In this document: piece by piece, positions 1-6,001 of the stretch
Layout of the letters: every line of letters begins with the position of its first letter
Numbering within the stretch: position 1 is the first letter of the stretch
DNA from: Candidatus Aminicenantota bacterium
GTDB taxonomy: Bacteria > Acidobacteriota > Aminicenantia > UBA2199
Assembly: GCA_020355945.1 (NCBI GenBank)
Contig: CP070627.1
Span: 6,478,831 to 6,484,831 of the forward strand
Length of the DNA: 6,001 nt
Direction of reading: 5' to 3'
Program-made: the position numbers and the translations under genes
Notes under the pieces: generated by a model
Told to the model about the DNA's origin: nothing
The model's database searches: none
What the model saw: the letters and a program-made list of their open reading frames with translations, nothing else

Positions 1-1822
1 GCCCCATATCCGGGAACTGATCAACCGCGGTTCCATTAACAACATGTTATCAACGGCGCCAGCGGAAAGCCCCTGTGCCTGGGCCAGTTTTGCCACGGGG
101 CTGGACCCGGCCGGACATGGCATGTTCGGTTTTATGGGCCGCGACCCCGAAAGCTATACCCCCTTTTCCACCTTTACCCCCATTACAATACCCGGCCAGA
201 CCATCCGCATCGGTGATTGGCAATTTCCCCTCTGGGGTGGCGAGAGCCTCAATTACCGCCAGGGAAAACCCTTCTGGAACTATTTACAGGAAAAAGAAAT
301 CGAAACCACCATATTTAAGGTACCCTCCAATTACCCCCCTTCCGAAATGACACGCGGTCGCACCCTCTCCGGCATGGGCACCCCCGATATATTCGGCACC
401 CATGGGGTGTTCACCCTGTATACCTCGGATAATAAAGAAAGCAAGAGGAATTTCAGGGATTTAGGAAAGGTATGTTATGCCCCTTTTGATGAAAATGATC
501 GGTTTACCGCCGCACTGGAAGGCCCGGTTAATCCGCTAAAAAAAGAAACGGAAAAAACAGCGGTATCCTTTACTGTTTACTGGGACCGGGGACACCGAAC
601 CGCCCGCATCGATATCCAGGGTAAAGAAGTGCTCATCCAGGAGGGGGCAATGAGTGAGTGGGTGGAACTGGATTTTGAATTTATTCCCCTGCTGGCCCGG
701 ATAAAAGCCGTTACCCACTTCTATCTCCTGGATGCAGGCAAAACCTTCAGGCTTTATATATATCCCCTCAGTATCGATCCGGCAGACCCGGCACAGGCCA
801 TCAGCAGTCCCGACGACTACTGCCGGGAACTGGCAAAACAACATGGTATCTTCTATACAATTGGACTCCCCGCTGATTTTAACGCCATCTTACTTAACGT
901 TTTCACCGTGGAAAATTACATCGCACAGGTGGATTCTATTTTCAAAGAAAACAATAAAATGTTTGACCTGGAATTGGAGCGTTTTCTCGGGATCAAGCGG
1001 GGTATGTTGTTTTTTTATTTTCCATCTATTGATTTCGGTTCTCACATTTACTGGTCATTACGGGACCCCGGTCATCCCATGCACAAACCGGATGAAACCC
1101 TGAAGCTGGGTGACCAGGTAGAGGTGCTTTACCAACGTTTCGATAAAATCGTGGGCAGGGTAATAAGAAAACTTCCCGCCCATATCCCGCTTATCATTCT
1201 ATCGGACCATGGTTTTGCGCCGGTGCGGCGGACCGTTAACCTGAATGCGCTGCTTTACCAGCAAGGGCTGCTTAAATCCCGTGGGGACCCGGATTATTCC
1301 AACGATAATTTCCTGACCTCGGACAAGGCCGACCTGGGCGCGAGCAAAGCCTATGCCATGGGGCTTAGCGGTATATATATCAATCTCCAGGGACGGGAAA
1401 GCAGTGGTTGTGTGGCGCCCGGTGATAAGCGGCGGGTCATGCAAGATATCAAAAAAATGCTCCTTTCCTTTAAAGACCCGGTAACGGGACGTCATCCAAT
1501 TGGAAACGTAATTATTACCGAAGATAATTATAAAGGGGAATTCCTGGATCGGGGCCCCGACCTGGTGGTGGGCTGCAACCGGACCTATGGATTGAATTAC
1601 GGTTGTGCTTTGGGTCGTATCGGGAAGCAAGTGGTAATGGATAATTTACTTCATTGGACAGGGGATCATATCATCGATCCCCGGCAGGTCCCGGCATTGC
1701 TGATGAGTAATTTCAGGATTTCAACCAGGGATCTACCCATGATCTGGGACGTTGCACCAACGATTTTAAAACTATTCGGCATACCCAGGCCCGTCGCTAT
1801 GCGGGGTAAAAGTTTAATTTAA
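1..1822 (+). CDS. Alkaline phosphatase superfamily protein, type I phosphodiesterase/nucleotide pyrophosphatase-like (5' partial)
   Basis: This is the C-terminal part of a metal-dependent hydrolase of the alkaline phosphatase superfamily, which cleaves phosphate mono- or diesters with two bound metal ions. Residues are numbered from the ATG at 44. The stretch ESPCAWASFATG (8-19) matches the family's nucleophile segment, with Ser9 the likely nucleophile. PSIDFGSH (327-334) supplies Asp330 and His334, SDHGF (387-391) supplies Asp388 and His389, and TGDH (539-542) supplies His542 as probable metal ligands. A segment near residues 140-260, lacking these motifs, probably forms a lid or substrate cap. 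The end, WDVAPTILKLFGIP, is typical of the family's C-terminus. The frame stays open from position 2 (reading PHIRELINRGSINN), so the ATG at 44 is internal, and the first metal-binding Asp and any signal peptide lie off the window. Whether it is periplasmic or cytoplasmic, and its substrate, cannot be told. The superfamily call is strong; the substrate is unknown. Confidence 0.88.
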   Translation, partial: PHIRELINRGSINNMLSTAPAESPCAWASFATGLDPAGHGMFGFMGRDPESYTPFSTFTPITIPGQTIRIGDWQFPLWGGESLNYRQGKPFWNYLQEKEIETTIFKVPSNYPPSEMTRGRTLSGMGTPDIFGTHGVFTLYTSDNKESKRNFRDLGKVCYAPFDENDRFTAALEGPVNPLKKETEKTAVSFTVYWDRGHRTARIDIQGKEVLIQEGAMSEWVELDFEFIPLLARIKAVTHFYLLDAGKTFRLYIYPLSIDPADPAQAISSPDDYCRELAKQHGIFYTIGLPADFNAILLNVFTVENYIAQVDSIFKENNKMFDLELERFLGIKRGMLFFYFPSIDFGSHIYWSLRDPGHPMHKPDETLKLGDQVEVLYQRFDKIVGRVIRKLPAHIPLIILSDHGFAPVRRTVNLNALLYQQGLLKSRGDPDYSNDNFLTSDKADLGASKAYAMGLSGIYINLQGRESSGCVAPGDKRRVMQDIKKMLLSFKDPVTGRHPIGNVIITEDNYKGEFLDRGPDLVVGCNRTYGLNYGCALGRIGKQVVMDNLLHWTGDHIIDPRQVPALLMSNFRISTRDLPMIWDVAPTILKLFGIPRPVAMRGKSLI

Positions 1823-1853
1823 TGGGAAGTGAAATAGCATTTATAGACAGAAT

Positions 1854-1874
1854 ACCGGTAATCTTCCGGTTTTT
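1854..1874 (+). terminator. Weak intrinsic terminator after the phosphodiesterase gene
   Basis: ACCGG (1854-1858) can pair with CCGGT (1866-1870) around a seven-base loop, and the second arm runs into five T's (1870-1874). It lies 32 bases after the stop codon, a usual place for a Rho-independent terminator. The stem is only five base pairs, so it may be inefficient or fortuitous. Confidence 0.42.
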
Positions 1875-1944
1875 GCACGATTCCGGCATTTAAAACATTT
1901 TAAAACACATTATAACACAGAACGAATTCAAATTAAATACCTGA

Positions 1945-1977
1945 CCCTATATCCCATATCCCTATATCCCATATCCC
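1945..1977. repeat. 15-bp tandem repeat CCCTATATCCCATAT (2.2 copies), G-quadruplex-capable
   Basis: The unit CCCTATATCCCATAT occurs at 1945-1959 and again, identically, at 1960-1974, followed by a further CCC. Each unit is itself made of two similar half-units, CCCTATAT and CCCATAT. On the minus strand this gives five GGG tracts separated by loops of 4, 5, 4 and 5 bases, which meets the usual pattern for an intramolecular G-quadruplex. It lies in non-coding DNA. Whether it is structural, a slippage-prone short repeat or part of a dispersed genomic family cannot be told from one copy. Confidence 0.85.
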
Positions 1978-2117
1978 ATTGTGTTACCTGGTTTTGTTCT
2001 ATTCAAAAACATCTTCTATTACTTCAAGGGCAAATCGTGCGGATACTGTTGCCGCTACCCTGGATTTTAGATGCATAAATTTAGTATGGGCTTTCTTCCT
2101 TTTATAGGCAATTTATC

Positions 2118-2131
2118 CCGGACTCCGGACT
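2118..2131. repeat. Tandem heptamer CCGGACT x2 next to a putative -35
   Basis: CCGGACT occurs twice head to tail (2118-2124 and 2125-2131), and the last T is the first base of the TTGAAA hexamer. Direct repeats at this position can be sites for a regulator that contacts or blocks RNA polymerase. No known operator was recognised, and the repeat is short enough to be chance. Confidence 0.5.
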
Positions 2132-2161
2132 TGAAATCTTTTTCTTATTGTGCTATTTAAT
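2131..2161 (+). promoter_or_regulatory. Sigma70-like promoter candidate for the membrane-protein gene
   Basis: TTGAAA (2131-2136) matches five of six positions of the -35 consensus. Two overlapping -10 choices follow. TATTTA (2154-2159) has a 17-base spacer and an upstream TG one base away but is a poor hexamer. TTTAAT (2156-2161) matches five of six positions but has a long 19-base spacer. Either would start transcription near 2165-2170, giving a leader of roughly 45 bases before the ATG at 2213. This reading also makes translation from the upstream GTG at 2150 impossible. It is based on consensus matching only, and the organism's sigma factor preferences are unknown. Confidence 0.35.
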
Positions 2162-2200
2162 AACCTTAAAGTAACCGGGATTGAAGAGATACAATCCTCA

Positions 2201-2206
2201 AAGGAG
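2201..2206 (+). promoter_or_regulatory. Ribosome binding site AAGGAG that fixes the start at 2213
   Basis: AAGGAG sits six bases before the ATG at 2213, an optimal distance. The upstream in-frame GTG at 2150 has no such sequence before it, so this site decides the start and removes 21 residues from the longest possible reading. Confidence 0.85.
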
Positions 2207-2212
2207 ATTAAA

Positions 2213-2899
2213 ATGAAAAGCGGCATTCCATTATTTAAAAAGGTTTTCCGGAAGCTTCACTCGCTGTCGTTCACCTGGTGGTTGGTCCTTGTGCTGATGG
2301 CCCTGAATGCGATGGGGCTCACCTTTATGGTGACCACACTCATGCCCCCGATCTACGAAACGCACCGCACGGAGATGGACGCCATCAAACCCGACCTGGG
2401 TACCCTGACGCCATTCTGGCAGATGGTAAGCGGCATTGAGCACAGCATGCTGCCAGACGGATGGTTCTGGAATTATCCACCTGAGACCGTGGTGGAGTAT
2501 CACCGGGCTTTGGGCGATGACACACAATCCTACTGGCTTATTCGCCTTTGGGACACCTTCATCCAACCATGGTTGAACTTCATTGCCATGGGTTCCCTGA
2601 TCTTTTTGCTGCTCCGCGTCGTCTGGGGCTGGACCCTGGCAAAACCGGGACATAAGGCGCATATCGGGGGGTATATCGTGCTCGGCCTGTTCATCATGGG
2701 AACGATTGGCGACGTGGTAGAGTTCGTATTTGACATCCTGACGCATTTTACCCTGTCCAAAACCGCGGCAGCAGTGTTCTTCTGGGGCAACACCCTCAAG
2801 TCAATCGGCCTGTCAGTTCTGTTCATGGTTTTCGTGGGGATATCGCTCTTAGCCTGGCCTGTCCTCTGCCTGAAGCGGCACTTTAGCGCTAAGTCGTGA
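2213..2899 (+). CDS. Four-helix integral membrane protein of unknown function
   Basis: I do not recognise this 228-residue protein. A basic N-terminus (about residues 1-16, rich in Lys and Arg) precedes four hydrophobic stretches fit to cross the inner membrane: about 21-43, 120-142, 151-175 and 194-218. Between the first and second lies a soluble loop of about 75 residues rich in Trp, Pro, His and acidic residues, including GIEHSMLPDGWFWNYPP (74-90). By the positive-inside rule (Lys/Arg before helix 1, KPGHK between helices 2 and 3, KRH after helix 4), this loop should face the periplasm. Acidic residues fall inside helix 3 (GDVVEFVFD, 166-174), which may matter for ion or heme-like binding, though no ligand motif is certain. 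The start is set by AAGGAG at 2201-2206. It appears to be transcribed alone, ending 47 bases before the converging barrel gene. Confidence 0.8.
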   Translation: MKSGIPLFKKVFRKLHSLSFTWWLVLVLMALNAMGLTFMVTTLMPPIYETHRTEMDAIKPDLGTLTPFWQMVSGIEHSMLPDGWFWNYPPETVVEYHRALGDDTQSYWLIRLWDTFIQPWLNFIAMGSLIFLLLRVVWGWTLAKPGHKAHIGGYIVLGLFIMGTIGDVVEFVFDILTHFTLSKTAAAVFFWGNTLKSIGLSVLFMVFVGISLLAWPVLCLKRHFSAKS

Positions 2900-2946
2900 T
2901 GAATTGTCCAATAAATGGGTAAATGGGGGACAGGAAAGCTGCGGTG
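2900..2946. other. Convergent intergenic spacer without an obvious terminator
   Basis: These 47 bases separate the tail-to-tail membrane-protein and barrel genes. TTGTCC (2904-2909) can pair with GGACAG (2928-2933, one G-T pair) around an 18-base loop, but neither arm is followed by a T run. Transcription may end less sharply here, or with the help of Rho. Confidence 0.5.
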
Positions 2947-3861
2947 TCAAGCACCACTACCTCTCTTCCATAAACGAACCTTGATACCCAACACAATAGA
3001 AAAATGAGATATTTTGATTCCCGGAGTGACATGGCTAATATCAGGAAGGTTGGACTGGTCTCCTTTAATGGTCCTGCTTAAAGCATTAAAATTGCCTTGA
3101 TACAAGTCGGCAGGAATCAACTCACAGGTAGAGGTCTGTTTAGGAGCAAAATAATAGCAAAATCCGGCAAAAACAGACAACTTATCGTGGAATCTCTGTT
3201 CGATATTGAGGCCGACATTTGCTCCGAAAATATTCTTTTTTTTCACCTGTGTCAACTCAAGTTCATACCAGTCCACCAGGGACACGGTGACCTTTTCAAA
3301 GTTGGCATCGACATACTTATAAAAAACATACTGCCCACCCACCCCGTATCCAATGTTGGTGGCCAGGTCAAACCTGGTAAGGAACAGCGACGCGCCTGCT
3401 GTCACGTTAATAATAGTGTTTCGCCCCAAATAATAAGCATATATGAGATTGAGGTTGATGGGCAGAATCGAAATCTTTCCCTGGCTTGTCCAGGTTGAGC
3501 TGCTGGTGTGTTGGGATCTTTCGGGAAATTGCCAGGTAAAGGTATAGTTAGACGTCAAGTCCACCTGGATCTTTGCAAAAAAACTCATGGAAACAGCCAC
3601 CCCTAAGTGCCTGTTGAAAAAATAACCAACCCCCAATGAACCACCCGAAGGAGGAGAGGAAACCTCGTTGATAAAATTTCCACTATCGGAACTATCAACA
3701 AAACTGTAATCGGGGTCCCGGGTATAATCGCTTTCCCCCAGGCTGAGTTGGGTGGTTAAATTCCCGTTATAAAAGAATATCCATTCCTGTGCCGCCAGGG
3801 AATATGTCCCCAGCAAAAGACACAACACCACGCAGTTGAACATGAAAATTTTTTTTCTCAT
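2947..3861 (-). CDS. Outer-membrane beta-barrel-like protein with signal peptide
   Basis: This 304-residue protein begins MRKKIFMF with a positively charged end, a hydrophobic core (about residues 9-20) and a likely signal peptidase I site after SLA or SLAA (residues 21-24). The mature part has little predicted helix. It shows many alternating strands ending in aromatics, for example GGSLGVGYFF (73-82), LGVAVSMSFF (86-95), INVTAGASLFL (151-161) and LSVFAGFCYYF (228-238), and a last strand HFSIVLGIKVRLW (286-298), all as expected of a small outer-membrane barrel of the OmpA/OmpW-like type. The last strand does not end the protein: KRGSGA follows. The start at 3861 is chosen over an in-frame start at 3948 because AAGGAG precedes it by seven bases and the signal peptide follows directly. 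Its ATG overlaps the stop of the upstream propeller gene as ATGA, so translation is probably coupled. Pore, anchor or export partner are all possible. Confidence 0.78.
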   Translation of the reverse strand: MRKKIFMFNCVVLCLLLGTYSLAAQEWIFFYNGNLTTQLSLGESDYTRDPDYSFVDSSDSGNFINEVSSPPSGGSLGVGYFFNRHLGVAVSMSFFAKIQVDLTSNYTFTWQFPERSQHTSSSTWTSQGKISILPINLNLIYAYYLGRNTIINVTAGASLFLTRFDLATNIGYGVGGQYVFYKYVDANFEKVTVSLVDWYELELTQVKKKNIFGANVGLNIEQRFHDKLSVFAGFCYYFAPKQTSTCELIPADLYQGNFNALSRTIKGDQSNLPDISHVTPGIKISHFSIVLGIKVRLWKRGSGA

Positions 3862-6001
3862 TTTGTCTCTCCTTTTATTTGCCTGGTGGGATAGATAGAA
3901 CCATCTTCCTTCCCACGGTTGAGGTTTATCGGCGCGGAAATCTTGCACAGGAATATATCTCCTTTACCCCCGTAAAGGGGATCAACCGCACCCGCTGTAA
4001 TCGGGAAATCATAAGTATATGTTCCTCCGGCAACGTAGATATTTCCTCCGTTGTCAACAAATATTCTAAAACCGTGGTCTTCTAGGATTCCTCCTCCCCA
4101 AATTCCACCAGCTTCCGACTCATCAACTTCCGCTCCTCCCAGGTAAGTGGAATAAAGAACAACGGTGCCGGTGGGGTTGAATATGGTTACGTAGGCGTCA
4201 TCCTGGCCAAGCAATTGTGAGCTTATGGCGTCACCGGTGGTGGGTAAAGCAGGGGAATCCGTCATCCCGGTTACGTAAACATTTCCTGCCGCATCCACCT
4301 GTATATCACTCCCCCAATCCCCGATACGAATGTCGGGATTTCCCCCTAATAAAGTGGAAAACACCAATTGGCTGCCGGTGGGATTGAGTTTAGTAACAAA
4401 TGTATCCCTCCCGCCGGAGTGCACTCGATCAAAGGCCCCGGGAGTGGTAGGGAAGTCCAGGCACTCGGTAGCACCGGTAACATAAGCATACCCTTGCTGA
4501 TCCACTGTAATTCCATGTCCATTCTGCAATGTAAATACTTCTCTCTCTTCATCTCCTCCTAAAAAGGTGGAATATACCAGTTCCGAACCGGTGGGATTCA
4601 TTTTGGTGACAAACACACTCTGGGGACTACCTTTAACGGTTTTATATGCGCCGGGTGTAACCGGGAAATCCTGGGAAGTGGTCACTCCGGTAATATATAC
4701 ATTCCTTTCCTGGTCCAGGGCTGATCCGTTAAGCAAGTCACTGCCGCTTCCTCCCACCAACGTGGAATAAACAAGGCTGCCGCTGTTAAAATCGAATGCG
4801 GCAACATATCCATCACTGTATCCCTGCCAATCAGCGCTGTTGAAACTTTCATCAAACGCACCGGCTGTCACCGGGAAATCAGAGGAGTGGGTGCGGCCTG
4901 TTATCACCGCCGTACCCTCTGCAATTACCTTGATTCCTGTAGAATAATCCTTGTTCTTTCCTCCTAAATAAGTGCCATACAGGAGTTGGCTCCCGGAGGG
5001 GTCAAGCATAATAAGGAATACATCGGTAAATCCGCCAAACGTGGCATCATAAGCACCGGGAGTGATAGGGAAATCAGGGGATTGAGTTTGACCCAGGACA
5101 TAAATATTTCCCTTCTGGTCAAAATCAATTCCATCTCCGATATCATAATACCCGGTTCCGCCCAGGAATGTGGCAAAAAGGATTTCGTCGGCAGCAGGGT
5201 TGAGTTTGACCAAAAATACTTCTTGCCCTCTTCTAAATCTACTATTAACATCCTCCTCCCCCTGGAGAAAATCCGGGTAGTCGGTAGTTCCGGTAAGGAA
5301 AATATTTCCCTGGTGGTCCAACATTAAATCCTGGATATTTTCACCTCCTTGACTGCCCAGGTAGGTGGAAAATATTAATGGGTCGATGATTAACCGGCGG
5401 TCTCTTTTGTACTCACCCAGCTTGAATTTTACCCGGTTGTTCTCATGGATAACATAGGCTGCTGCCACCTGCACCCGCCTGTGGTCAATCGATTGGAAAC
5501 CAAAGGGAACGTCTTCCTTTATTATTCCCGCCGCTGTGGTTATCTCCAACTGGCCCCGGGTATTAACGGTTATTCCTTTTACTCCTTCATAACCGAGAAC
5601 GATATTCCCGGGGTCTCCGCCCGCCTTTACCCGGAATTCGGTTTTCAATTGACCCTTTTGGCAGTAAACCATCATGTCAATGTGGGGATAGAGCTCCCGG
5701 TAAAGGATTTTATGATAAGCTCCTGCCCCTGTTTTCTTTTTTTGCATCCTCCCCGGGAAGAAATTGAATTTTGCCCGGGACCTGTCTTTTCCTTCTATAC
5801 TTACGTGCTTATTTGCCCCGGGAAACGTTAACTTGAAACTTTCCGGCAAGGATCCTGTCTTTTTCGCCTTGTTTTTCCCGGGAAAGGGATAAAAAACAAT
5901 GGCCTGCGGTGTAAAAAACACATCCATTCTCGCTGACCTGAGATGATATTTCACCGGGTCAGGCCACTGCCCCCGGTTCTCCACAAAATAGCGGGGGAGC
6001 C
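3858..6001 (-). CDS. SBBP-repeat beta-propeller surface protein (5' partial)
   Basis: This is a large, probably secreted protein with an N-terminal domain of the DUF7948 type followed by seven SBBP (beta-propeller) repeats. Residues are numbered from the GTG at 5984, which is not the true start: the frame remains open to the edge reading LPRYFVENRGQWPDPVKY, the usual ENRGQ opening of the N-terminal domain, so the signal peptide lies off the window. The N-terminal domain runs to about 202 and ends in LIIDP. Repeats start near 203, 269, 335, 405, 470, 541 and 610, spaced 65-71 residues. Each has STYLGG-like, GNVYVTG, DFPTTPGAF and KLNPTGS motifs; units 1 and 3 are the most worn. Seven units are enough to close one propeller. 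Only about 27 residues follow the last unit, so no C-terminal sorting or adhesion domain is present. It is first in an apparent operon with the barrel gene. Its ligand is unknown; such proteins are thought to be extracellular or surface-bound. Confidence 0.9.
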   Translation of the reverse strand, partial: LPRYFVENRGQWPDPVKYHLRSARMDVFFTPQAIVFYPFPGKNKAKKTGSLPESFKLTFPGANKHVSIEGKDRSRAKFNFFPGRMQKKKTGAGAYHKILYRELYPHIDMMVYCQKGQLKTEFRVKAGGDPGNIVLGYEGVKGITVNTRGQLEITTAAGIIKEDVPFGFQSIDHRRVQVAAAYVIHENNRVKFKLGEYKRDRRLIIDPLIFSTYLGSQGGENIQDLMLDHQGNIFLTGTTDYPDFLQGEEDVNSRFRRGQEVFLVKLNPAADEILFATFLGGTGYYDIGDGIDFDQKGNIYVLGQTQSPDFPITPGAYDATFGGFTDVFLIMLDPSGSQLLYGTYLGGKNKDYSTGIKVIAEGTAVITGRTHSSDFPVTAGAFDESFNSADWQGYSDGYVAAFDFNSGSLVYSTLVGGSGSDLLNGSALDQERNVYITGVTTSQDFPVTPGAYKTVKGSPQSVFVTKMNPTGSELVYSTFLGGDEEREVFTLQNGHGITVDQQGYAYVTGATECLDFPTTPGAFDRVHSGGRDTFVTKLNPTGSQLVFSTLLGGNPDIRIGDWGSDIQVDAAGNVYVTGMTDSPALPTTGDAISSQLLGQDDAYVTIFNPTGTVVLYSTYLGGAEVDESEAGGIWGGGILEDHGFRIFVDNGGNIYVAGGTYTYDFPITAGAVDPLYGGKGDIFLCKISAPINLNRGKEDGSIYPTRQIKGETK
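3869..3874 (-). promoter_or_regulatory. Ribosome binding site AAGGAG for the barrel gene, inside the propeller gene
   Basis: Read on the minus strand, AAGGAG lies seven bases before the ATG at 3861 and within the last codons of the propeller gene (encoding Lys-Gly-Glu). It supports the short start for the barrel gene and an ATGA stop-start junction at 3858-3861 suited to re-initiation. Confidence 0.85.
3942..5378 (-). repeat. Seven SBBP repeat units, coding repeat array
   Basis: The seven units of the propeller protein occupy this span, each about 195-213 bases. Conservation is clear in protein but patchy in DNA, strongest around the LGG and NPTGS motifs, so the array looks old rather than freshly duplicated. 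Unit 7 carries an insertion (Gly-rich IWGGG and acidic residues, about 619-640) between its first and second strands, and unit 5 a shorter one (about 478-489). Confidence 0.88.

Larger units (their letters stand above)
1823..2212. other. AT-rich intergenic region
   Basis: This 390-base gap separates two plus-strand genes. One 60-base block counted by hand (1921-1980) is 35% G+C, against 57-60% in blocks counted in the genes on either side. From left to right it contains a terminator-like hairpin (1854-1874), near-repeats of CATTTAAAA (1887-1919), a 15-bp tandem repeat (1945-1977), a short minus-strand reading frame of unclear status (1999-2112), a tandem heptamer (2118-2131), promoter-like hexamers and the ribosome binding site of the membrane-protein gene. 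The length and the terminator make it unlikely that the flanking genes form one operon. No RNA gene or known riboswitch was recognised. Confidence 0.7.

Noticed and set aside
1199..1630. 143-codon minus-strand reading frame opposite the phosphodiesterase
   Set aside because: It lies wholly within conserved catalytic sequence of the phosphodiesterase and shows no motif of its own.
1822..1893. 23-residue reading frame starting at TAATG on the phosphodiesterase stop
   Set aside because: No ribosome binding site was seen and it runs through the terminator-like hairpin; it is probably chance.
2195..2205. Small hairpin (TCCT with AGGA) covering the ribosome binding site of the membrane-protein gene
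   Set aside because: Four base pairs with a three-base loop is too weak to argue for a translational switch.
2150..2212. In-frame GTG start giving a 21-residue longer membrane protein
   Set aside because: No ribosome binding site precedes it, it overlaps the promoter-like -10, and AAGGAG lies at ideal spacing before the ATG at 2213.
2231..2746. 171-codon minus-strand reading frame opposite the membrane protein
   Set aside because: It is antisense to a gene with a clear ribosome binding site and coherent membrane helices; its own product is His/Gln-rich without structure or motif.
2883..2892. Ten-base palindrome TTAGCGCTAA at the end of the membrane-protein gene
   Set aside because: It lies in coding sequence with no loop and no T run; a palindrome of this size is expected by chance.
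3097..3498. 133-codon plus-strand reading frame opposite the barrel gene
   Set aside because: It is antisense to the barrel strands, with no signal or domain pattern.
3862..3948. Upstream in-frame start adding 29 residues to the barrel protein
   Set aside because: The added residues are polar and would bury the signal peptide, and they overlap the last propeller codons; the ATG at 3861 has its own AAGGAG.
5982..5984. GTG at 5984 as the true start of the propeller gene
   Set aside because: The codons before it read LPRYF and continue the conserved ENRGQ motif, so the valine is internal and the gene runs off the window.

Overview
The window holds four protein-coding genes on two strands. Two are cut by its edges. 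No RNA gene, CRISPR array, insertion sequence or attachment site was recognised. The source looks like a diderm (Gram-negative) bacterium: one gene encodes a signal-peptide-bearing protein with the look of an outer-membrane beta-barrel, and another encodes a large SBBP-repeat beta-propeller protein of a kind common in Acidobacteriota and Aminicenantes-type lineages and other environmental bacteria with large genomes. That phylum placement is inference only.

Layout. Positions 1-1822 (+) carry the 3' part of an alkaline-phosphatase-superfamily (type I phosphodiesterase / nucleotide pyrophosphatase-like) gene. Its frame is open to the left edge, so the true start lies outside. Next comes a 390-base AT-rich gap (1823-2212). 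In order it holds a weak terminator-like hairpin, A/T-rich near-repeats, a 15-bp tandem repeat whose minus strand could form a G-quadruplex, a possible coding remnant on the minus strand, and a promoter-like region with a duplicated heptamer at its -35. Positions 2213-2899 (+) encode a four-helix membrane protein of unknown function with a clear ribosome binding site. It converges, after 47 bases, on two minus-strand genes.

Those two form an apparent operon reading right to left. The first is a secreted SBBP beta-propeller protein (3858 to beyond 6001, seven repeats). The second is a 304-residue beta-barrel-like protein (2947-3861) whose ATG overlaps the propeller gene's stop in an ATGA junction. 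The tight coupling suggests the two products work together at the cell surface, for example a barrel that anchors or helps export the propeller. That functional link is inference. The phosphodiesterase and the membrane protein have no visible functional tie to this pair.

The most unusual items are the coupled propeller/barrel pair, the G-quadruplex-capable repeat in the intergenic gap, and the unrecognised membrane protein. Nothing seen amounts to a clearly new system.
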